Assembly: GCA_964016985.1 (NCBI GenBank)
Contig: OZ024829.1
Coordinates: 72,422,110-72,486,109 of the forward strand
Length of the DNA stretch: 64,000 bases
From: Anodontia alba
Lineage: Eukaryota > Mollusca > Bivalvia > Lucinida > Lucinidae
Direction: 5' to 3'
Positions 56,936 to 64,000 of the stretch are shown piece by piece. The notes beneath the pieces were generated by a model, which searched no databases, had not been told where the DNA came from, and saw only the letters and a list, made by a program, of their open reading frames with translations. Each line of letters opens with the position of its first letter. The stretch's first letter is position 1. The position numbers and the translations under genes are program-made.

Positions 56936-58206
56936 CTCACCTGAGCTATGCTCCGGATGAGCTATAGTGATCACTTTTTGTCCTTCATTCTTCCATCCGT
57001 TAACACTTTCAAAGAGAACTCCTCCAAAGCCATTGGAGCAATTTGTCCCTAACATGGTAAGAATGTTGCTTTGTTAGGGGCCTTTTTAAAAATAGCTAAA
57101 ATTATGGTGATCTGCCTCTTGGTTTGGTTGCCATGGCAACAGAAATCTCCCATAGACTTACAATGGGAAAGTGGTTAAATTACATTTTCTCCATAACCAG
57201 TGAAGTGATGTGAGCCATATTTGGCAGTTGTGATCATTGGATGATTGTCTAACAAGTTTATATGTTTTATGACCAATGGCCATTTTGTTTGGCTGCCATG
57301 GCAACATTAAATTTTAAAAAAGAAATTTTTTAAAAGACATCTCCTCCCAAATCACTGAAGCAAAATGACTCTAATTTTGTACAAATGTTGCTTGGGTAAG
57401 GACAATTCAAAATAGCTAAAATTATGGTGACCTGCTTTTGGTTTGGTTGCCATGGCAACAGAAAGCTCCCATAGACTTATAATGGGAAAATGGTTAAATT
57501 GCATTTTCTCCACAACCAGTGAAGTGATTTGAACCATATTTGGCACTTACGATCATTGGATGATTGTCTACCATGTTTATGTGTTTTATGACCAATGACC
57601 ATTTTTGTTGCACCTGCTTTAGCATGGGGGACTTAGGCGTGCAAGTTTCCGTCCGTCCGTCCGTTCGTCTTTCCGTCAACATTTACCCTGGGTGTCTTGT
57701 GAGCGCAACTCCTCTTACAGTTTTGTACCGATCACTTTGAAACTTTGCATGTGTTTTTATGGTATGAAGATGTGCATGTGGTTTGGATATAATTGTCAGA
57801 TTATTTTTTGTCACTTTTTCCACATTGTGAACTCAGTTATTTTTCACCCAAATATATAGACAGTGGGTATCTCTTGTGAGCGCAACTCCTCTTACAGTTT
57901 TATACTGATAGTTTTGAAACTTTGCGTGTGTTTTCTTCATGGTATGTGGATGTGCATGTGGTTTGGGTAAAATTGTTAGAACATTTTTTTGTCACTTTTT
58001 CCACATTGTGAACTTAGTCACTTTTCACCCTCAATATATAGACAATGGGTACCTCTTGTGAGCGCAACTCCTCTTACAGTTTTGTACCAATTGTTTTGAA
58101 ACTTTGCATATGTTTTCTTCATGGTATGAGGATGTGCATGTGGTTTGGATATAATTGTTAGAACATTTTTTGTCACTTTTTCCACATTGTGAAATTAGTC
58201 ATTTTT

Positions 58207-59070
58207 ATACTCCGCCACTATTGTTACTCCGCCACACAATAGTGGTGGGGTATTATGGTTTCACGTTGGACATCCGTGTGTCTATCCATCCGTCCGTCGT
58301 TTTTCATATTGGGATTGCTAATGGGCAAATTTCGTCAAATTTTTACTGAGTTATCTACGGGAGACACGCCTATATTTTCGTTTCCGGACGATAACTTGAG
58401 TAAATAACAAGGGATTTTAACCAAACTAGCTATATGCATTGACAAAGCAGATCTGGTTTTGGATTGCTAATTGGCAAATTTCATCAAATTTTTACGGAGG
58501 TATCTATTTTCGTTTCCGGATGATAACTTGAGTAAATAACAAGGGGTTTTAACCAAATGATAACTTGAGTAAATAACAAGGGATTTTAACCAAACTTGCT
58601 ATATATATTGACATTAAGGAGATCTGGTTTGGAATTCCTAATGGGCAAATTTCGTCAAATCTGCCTGAGACACGCCCATATTTTCGTTTCTAGACAATAA
58701 CTTGAGTAAATAAGTGATTTTACCCAAACTTGCTATATGCATTGACATTAAGGAGATCTGTTTTGGAATTGCTAATGGGCAAATTTCGTCAAATTTTTAT
58801 GGAGTTATCTGCCCGAGACACGCCCATATTTTCGTTTCCAGCCGATAACTTGAGTAAATAACAAGGCCTTTTTAACAAACTTGCTATATGCATTGATATT
58901 ATCAAGATCTGGTTTAGGATTGTTATCTGTCCATTGATATTATCAAGATCTGGTTTAGGATTGCTACCTCTCCCTCCGTCATTTTCTTTCCAGACATTTT
59001 CGCAACAATAACTTTAATACATAAACAAATAATTGCTATGGTGGGGTATTATGCTTGCGGTGCTTTTATT
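58207..59070 (+). mobile_element. Family C element C4 in D4
   Basis: The head has TATACTCCGCCACTATTG with a short internal repeat of TACTCCGCCAC, pairing with AGTGGTGGGGTATTATGG; then TCCATCCGTCCGTCG. The core has CGATAACTTGAGTAAATAAC and GACACGCCCATATTTTCG. The end GTGGGGTATTATGCTTGCGG TGCTTTTATT joins CACCCTCAATATA, contiguous with TCATTTTT in other D units. Confidence 0.85.
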
Positions 59071-59430
59071 CACCCTCAATATACAGGCAGTGGGTAGGTA
59101 CCTCTTGTGAGCGCAACTCCTCTTACAGTTTTGTAACGATTAATTTGAAACTTTGCATATGTTTTCTTCATAGTATCAGGATGTGCATGTGGTTTGGATA
59201 TAATTGTTAGATCATTTTTTGTCACTTTTTCCACATTGTGAACTTAGTCATTTTTCACCCTTTTTATATAAACGGTACCTCTTGTGAGTGCAACTCCTCT
59301 TACAGTTTTGTACCGATTATTATGAAACTTTGCCTGTGTTTTCTTCATGGTATGAGGATGTGCATGTGATTTGGATGTAATTGTTAGATTATTTTTTTCA
59401 CTTTTTCCACATTGTGAACTTAGTCATTTT

Positions 59431-59732
59431 TATGTTCCCGCCTGCCTTTGGCAGGAGTGGGTCATATAGCGTTTGGCCGTGATGTTACGTGCGTATGTCA
59501 CATTGGTAACCAGGTTCAAGTTTACCTGCAAGTTTAAGTGCAAATTTATGTCCGCATTTCTCTTGCAGCTAATAACTTTTATACCTTCTGGGCTAGAAAG
59601 TTGAAACTTTGTATGACACTTACCTACATCAAGACCTTCTAATGGATGGTACCGTTGCCCTAGGATCATGCCCCTGGGCGGGGCTAGGGGTAGGGGCGGG
59701 GGCATCCGTGTACTTTGGACATATTTCTAGTT
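59431..59732 (+). mobile_element. Family G element (302 bp) in D4
   Basis: The head TATGTTCCCGCCTGCCTTTG GCAGG forms a hairpin. A single core with AGCTAATAACTTTTATACC and AGTTGAAACTTTGTATGAC follows, then GGGCGGGGGCAT (imperfect inverted head) and ATTTCTAGTT. Flanks TCATTTT and CACCCTCAATATATAG are contiguous in other D units. It is the shortest complete member of the set. Confidence 0.8.
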
Positions 59733-61527
59733 CACCCTCAATATATAGACAGTGGGTACCTCATGAGCACAGCTCCTCATACAATTTTATACTAATCTTT
59801 TTGGAACTTTGCACATGTTTTCTCCATAGTCTGAAGATGTGCACGTGCTTTTCATATAATCCTTGCCATATTTTTTGTCACTTTTTTGTTCTTTTTGAAC
59901 TTTGTCATTTACTGACCTCAGATGTATAGACAGTGGGTACCATGTCATTGCAACTTCTCATACAATTTTAAACCGGTCTTTTTGAAACTTTGCACATTTT
60001 CTCCCGGGTCTGCAGAAGTGCACGTGGATTGGATATGATTTTATTCTTATTTTTATCACTTTTTCCACTTTAACTTTGTCATTTTCTTAACCTCAGATAC
60101 TTTTCCACATTGTGAACTTAGTAATTTTTGACTCTCAATATATAGACAGTGGGTACCTTGTGAGCACAACTCCTCATACAATTTTATACCAATCTTTTTA
60201 AAACAATGGACATGTTTTCTCCATAGCCTGAAGATGTACATCTTCTTTTCATATAATCCTTGTCTTAATTTTTTCACTTTTCCAACCTAGCACTGCTAAG
60301 AATGAAATAAACTTATTTAATAACCGCGTTCTGATTGTGGCTCCTGTGACTTTTGCCCCAGCGGGTGCGATGCTGCCTTCCGCGGAATTCTGGTTGTTTG
60401 GTTGCTATGGCAACATTAAATTTTAAAAAATTTCTTTTTTAAAAGACTTCTCCTCCCAAATCACTGAAGCAATATGACTAATTTTGTACAAATGTTGCTT
60501 GGGTAAGGACAATTTAAAATAGCTAAAATTATGGTGATCTGCTTGTTGGTTTGGTTGCCATGGCAACTGAAAGCTCCCATGGACTTATAATGGAAAAATG
60601 GTTAAATTCCATTTTCTTCATAACCAGTGAAGTGATGTGAACCATATTTGGCATTCATAATTTGAAGATGGTCTACCCAGTATGTGAGTTTCAAGACCAT
60701 TGGCCATTTTGTTTGGTTTCCATGGCAACATTAAAATAAAAATGTTTTTTGTTTTTTTTAACAACTACTCCTCCAAACCACTGAAGCAGTAGGAATCTAA
60801 TTTGGTACAAATGTTAAATGGGTAAGGGCAATTGAAAATAGCTAAAAGTCTGCCAATCTGCCTCTTGGTTTGGTTGCCTTGGCAACAGAAAACTCCCATA
60901 GACTTATAATAAGAAAACGGTTAAATTGCATTTTCTCCATAACCAGTGAAGTGATGTGAACCATATTTGGCAGTTATGATCATTGGATGATTACTGTCTA
61001 CCCAGTTTATGTGTTTTATGACAGTGATGATTTTGCTTGGTTGCCATGGCAACATTAACTTAAAAAAGAAAAATGATTTTTTTTAAATGCAGCTCCTCCA
61101 AAACCACAGTAAGTACTGTTGCTAACTTGGAATAGTCAGTAAAACCGAGACTCCCATTTTCTAATCCATAGTGAGTTCTTTGTTTCCAAAGGCAATCTTT
61201 TTGACGTTTATTATATTTCCCTGCCCCTGAGCTGTTTACATGTATAAAATCTTGATATTGTTAAACAACTCTTCAGAAACCACTTAGCCAATTTCCACCA
61301 AATTTCACATTGATCCTACTGCTGAAATGTGATTGAGAGTTTGTTCAAATGATCATGCTCCATTGACTGTCATGCCCATATATTCTTCTTCAAAATGAAG
61401 AACTGCTTAAATGATGATCCTTTCATTAGCTGCAATGATAGGATTGGAAAAATGTTGCATAACATCTGCATATCTGCAGTGGCAATGTCACTCAAGTGAG
61501 CGAGCCATGGCCTGTGGGCCTCTTGTT

Positions 61528-63050
61528 ACATACATGAGCTAGCTATTATGGTCTATGTGACTGACAAAATGATTGAGCCAACTGTTGTGATCCCTGATTA
61601 TGACAAATTTGTTTGTTGTTTATATACCTGTGGATTATTACATACACATGGGTGAAAGTTTTCCGTATTGATACGGAATTCTGTAATGGAGAGGTTGCCA
61701 AGGGTCATTTTTGCAAATCCCGTAAATCCGAGGAGAAATTGTTGGGGATGGGGGGGAGAGGGGTGAGGGGGTATGATAGATTAGTCATGAGCTAGCTGTT
61801 GTGGTCTATGTGACTGACAAAATGATTGAGCCAGCTGTTGTGATCCCTGATCATGACAAATTTGTTTGTTGTTTATATACCTGTGGATTATTACATACAC
61901 ATGGGTGAAAGTTTTCCATACTGATACGGAATTCCGTATTGGAGAGGTTGCCAAGGGTCATTTTTGCAAATCGCGTAAATCCGAGGAGAAATTGTTGGGG
62001 ATGGGGGGAGAGGGGTGAGGGGGTATGATAGATTAGTCATGAATCTCGAATACTTAGTTTTCAAAATAGAGCAAAGAATGAAAAAAAAAAACAAAAAAAA
62101 AACAGCAAGTAAGTAATGTTCCGGTAAGCTGTCTATTTTTCGTTTCAAGTGTTCCGGCATAACGCTATTTTCCGTATGTTACCTCATTATTTCCCGGAGA
62201 ATTCCGCTATAAAGTTTTAATAATCCCGTTCTCGGAAAACAACGAACAGAAATGTAATTATCCGTTGAAGATCACGTGAATTCAGGGCGTGCGCGCAACA
62301 AATGACATACAAAGGCAGGGCGTGCTTGATTGCTTAGTATGTGAATGACCATATCAGATCAGTACATTGGTATCGGATAAGGGAAACATCTGCTGATCGT
62401 TTAATCATACTGTAATTGCTGGAGTCAATGCATAATGTCACAATCAGTTTTTGGCTGTTTTATTTTAATGCAAGCTAATATTTTTCCTAGTCAGAAACTT
62501 CTTTCACCGATCTACCCTTAAAAGGTGTTTCTTTCAGTATGGTACTGTCCGGTACCGGATTTTAGTTATCGACGGACAAGTTAAATAATCAAGCACGCTC
62601 CTATTACAAACTTTTGGATTTGAAAACGTGACGAGAAATCTGTCAATAAAAATTGAAAACAACAGATTAGAATAAGCTGATAATGTTCATACATACGAAC
62701 ATGTACATAGGAGACTGGAGTAAAGCACTGGTGTTGAATGTTATTTTGAACTTTAGAAGTAAGTCAGCAGATAAATACATGAACAGTTGAGTATCTTTTT
62801 ACTGTTTTCATTCAGAAAAATGTAATTTTAAAGCGTTTTAGGGGGCTCTGATTTGCTAAAATCAAGGAACTTCCGGGGAGTTCGCCCCCTGGTCCCCCCT
62901 TGACCCCTGGCCAGTTTTTCAGCATTGGGAGTTCTGCCAACTTTCACCCATGCATACATGAGCTAGCTGTTATGGTCTTTGTGACTGAGGAAATGATAAA
63001 GCCAACTATTGTGATCCCTGATCTTGACAAACGTGTCTGTTGTTAGCTCA
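61528..63050 (+). repeat. Host repeat after A15 with a truncated M copy
   Basis: Units of the 56590 repeat surround M. A first left-end fragment of M (61648 to ~61790: CATGGGTGAAAGTTTTCCG … GATTAGTCATGA) lies 253 bp before the full copy and re-enters the host repeat at CATGA, a sequence common to both. Confidence 0.7.
61900..62952. mobile_element. TIR element M (1,053 bp)
   Basis: The ends CATGGGTGAAAGTT (61900-61913) and AACTTTCACCCATG (62939-62952) are perfect inverts. A 6-bp duplication CATACA (61894-61899, 62953-62958) flanks it; the host reads TTACATACATGAGC. The interior has GATACGGAATTCCGTAT palindromes, a G-rich tract (61998-62022) and largely unique DNA. No transposase frame is recognised and the superfamily is unknown. 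Confidence 0.8.
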
Positions 63051-63351
63051 GGACAAGGATCAGGTATGAAACCCCCTACCCCAAACCGCCAAACCCCTTA
63101 CGGAAATTAACAAGTAGTTTCACACGATTATGTCAAAGTGGGGCTAAACTGGATTTGCCATGTTCTTCCGTCATTCCTTAATTCCGTGACTGCAAAATTT
63201 AAAATGCATTTTGCTTAATAACATTTTTTAACCACAATACATTAATCTATAGATAATGTGCTGTTCTATTCTGGTATTTCACACCTTCCACAGAAAAACG
63301 ACAGTTCAGTTGTCTTATAATAACAGTCTTAATCCAGAAGGTCCCATCTAG
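63051..63351. other. Low-copy DNA with a family B fragment
   Basis: 63131-63228 is a 5'-clipped B start (AAAGTGGGGCTAAACTGGAT, CATGTTCTTCCGTC, AAAATGCATTTTGCTTAATA). The rest is unique, with a C-rich stretch near 63070-63100. Confidence 0.55.
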
Positions 63352-63610
63352 GTGGCAGCCTACCGGGCAATAACGCCACCAGTCACCGGTCAACCAGCCA
63401 CCAGTCAACCAGGCACTGGTCAACCAGGCACAACCAGTCACCGGTCAACCAGGCACCTGTCAACCAGGCACTGGTCATCCAGGCACCAGTCAATATTTAC
63501 CAGGCACCAGTCACTGGTCAGTAAATATGGACTTCCAGGCACCAGTCACCAGGCAGTTTATTTATTATCAACATTCACCGGTCTTCCAGTCACCGGTCGT
63601 TGGACTTCAG
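63352..63610 (+). repeat. ~15-bp minisatellite (CAACCAGGCACYGGT)
   Basis: Irregular repeats of CACCGGTCAACCAGGCA and CACCAGTCA, dense to 63480 and looser to 63610. Since the unit is near a multiple of three, all frames stay open for long stretches, which explains the long frames over it. Confidence 0.8.
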
Positions 63611-64000
63611 TTATCATACCCAGCTTCTATAAGCAGTCATCATTCAAGGAGTAGTGAACGCAGACTACTCCGTAATGACAATATGGGCTCTGAACACTCA
63701 TTCGCACATGAGTTACCAAACCCAGCCACATCCAGCAGAATAATATTACCGCTCGAGCCTGACCTCACACAAATGTCAGACCCAAGCGTAATAATTAAAC
63801 CTCCTAATACTTGGAGATCAAACGACAAACACTCTTGACAGACTAGACCATCCGACAAGGACCAGTCTAAATGAAGACATAGATCCAAGAAGAAGAGAAG
63901 ATCCAAGAAGAAGAGAAGACACAGATCTTCTTCTTCTTCATCTTCTTCTAGATCGGCTTCATCAAACTCATATAAAAATAAGAAATCTAAGAGATCTAAA
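63527..64000 (+). pseudogene. Possible SR-rich reading frame with two TGA stops
   Basis: One frame from the ATG at 63527 reads through QAPVTRQFIYYQ, LPNPATSSRIILPLEPDL to NDKHS, then TGA at 63836 and another TGA after KDQSK (63872). It continues in the same frame into RSKKKRRSKKKRRHRSSSSS and further Ser/Arg/Lys codons to the window edge. The compositional continuity across two stops suggests a decayed or wrongly framed coding exon, perhaps of a retroelement gag-like or SR-type protein. No domain is recognised, and simple-sequence DNA could produce the same pattern. Confidence 0.3.

Larger units (their letters stand above)
57605..60395 (+). mobile_element. Family D element D4 hosting C4 and G
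   Basis: The head TTGTTGCACCTGCTTTAGCA leads to GTCCGTCCGTCCGTTCGTC and ~181-bp units (TTGTGAGCGCAACTCCTCTT, TTTTGAAACTTTGC). The end AGCGGGTGCGATGC, TTCCGCGGAA and TTCTGGTT is at 60360-60395. Without it the flanks read CATTTTT-GTTTGGTTGC, matching CATTTTGTTTGGCTGCC at 57281-57297. Confidence 0.85.
56936..61527 (+). mobile_element. Family A element A15 hosting D4
   Basis: The head AAAGCTCACCTGAGCTATGC has a changed first base pair. The core units carry GGTTGCCATGGCAACAG, CTCCCATAGACTTATAATGG and ATTTTCTCCATAACCAGTGA. D4 splits it at 57605-60395. The 3' module is at ~61140 and the end GGCCTGTGGGCC-TCTTGTT at 61510-61527. Flanks CCTGTGGTTTA and ACATACATGAGC are contiguous in the host repeat. 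Confidence 0.82.

Noticed and set aside
63352..63654. Real repeat protein (QPGTGQPGT-like)
   Set aside because: The frame is an effect of a ~15-bp minisatellite, and all frames are open through it.

Overview
This is eukaryotic DNA, most likely from a bivalve mollusc. The evidence is one intron-split nuclear gene for a mitochondrial protein, tRNA-derived SINEs, and dense mobile elements built around satellite-like cores, as described for bivalve 'pearl'-type and Helentron-associated (HINE/DINE) elements. The bivalve assignment is inference; no species is claimed. The only protein gene I can support is the 3' part of ATP5F1A (mitochondrial F1 ATP synthase subunit alpha) on the + strand. It has three exons (16024-16356, 41513-41657, 52215-52447) encoding the last 236 residues, followed by a 3' UTR with AATAAA signals. 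The two complete introns are about 25.2 and 10.6 kb, and the window starts inside a third of at least 16 kb. Apart from one doubtful SR-rich reading frame at the right end, the other short open frames lie inside repeats and have no recognisable protein signature.

Almost everything else is mobile DNA of one architectural type, here given private letters: A (head TTAGCTCACCTGAGC), B (TTATAGCCCC), C (TATACCCCGCC), D (TTGTYGCACCTGC), E, F (TTATGCCCCC), G, H (TTGTCCCCGCC), I (ATACCCC) and K (TAGCTAGCCTGG). A typical element has a 5' hairpin, a TCCGTC-rich stretch, a core of 145-191 bp tandem units (a different satellite in each family), a short inverted copy of the head, and in most families a 3' palindrome followed by CTCTTGTT, CTCTAGTT or a close variant. 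Interrupted and uninterrupted copies both occur here, so several insertion sites can be read directly: they fall between two Ts without an obvious target duplication. This fits non-autonomous Helentron-like rolling-circle elements. No Rep/helicase gene is present.

Layout: 1-16023, upstream intron with E, D1, D2 (containing H), the B1-I-A1 train and SINEs. 16357-41512, intron with B2, a 1.7-kb TA-flanked inverted-repeat transposon, a D element split by three A blocks (22841-32985), the long A9 (33066-37694) and A10. 41658-52214, intron with A11 (holding a TIR MITE and a 63-bp stray copy of the exon/intron junction), a 150-bp satellite, and A12 (holding C, K and SINE insertions). 52666-64000, downstream DNA with a 442-bp tandem duplication, A13-A15 (A15 contains D4, which contains C4 and G), a TIR element M, and a minisatellite running into an SR-rich reading frame with in-frame stops.

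The most interesting points are: the terminal and internal 'grammar' shared by families whose bodies differ; a 166-bp satellite beside the ATP5F1A exon whose units carry a near-consensus CTCF-like motif; a 172-bp satellite with paired TCAAGGTCA (ERR-type) sites in the same gene; and several fossil template-switch events. Element boundaries are good to about 10 bp where an empty site or target duplication exists and are looser elsewhere. All copy counts were made by eye.
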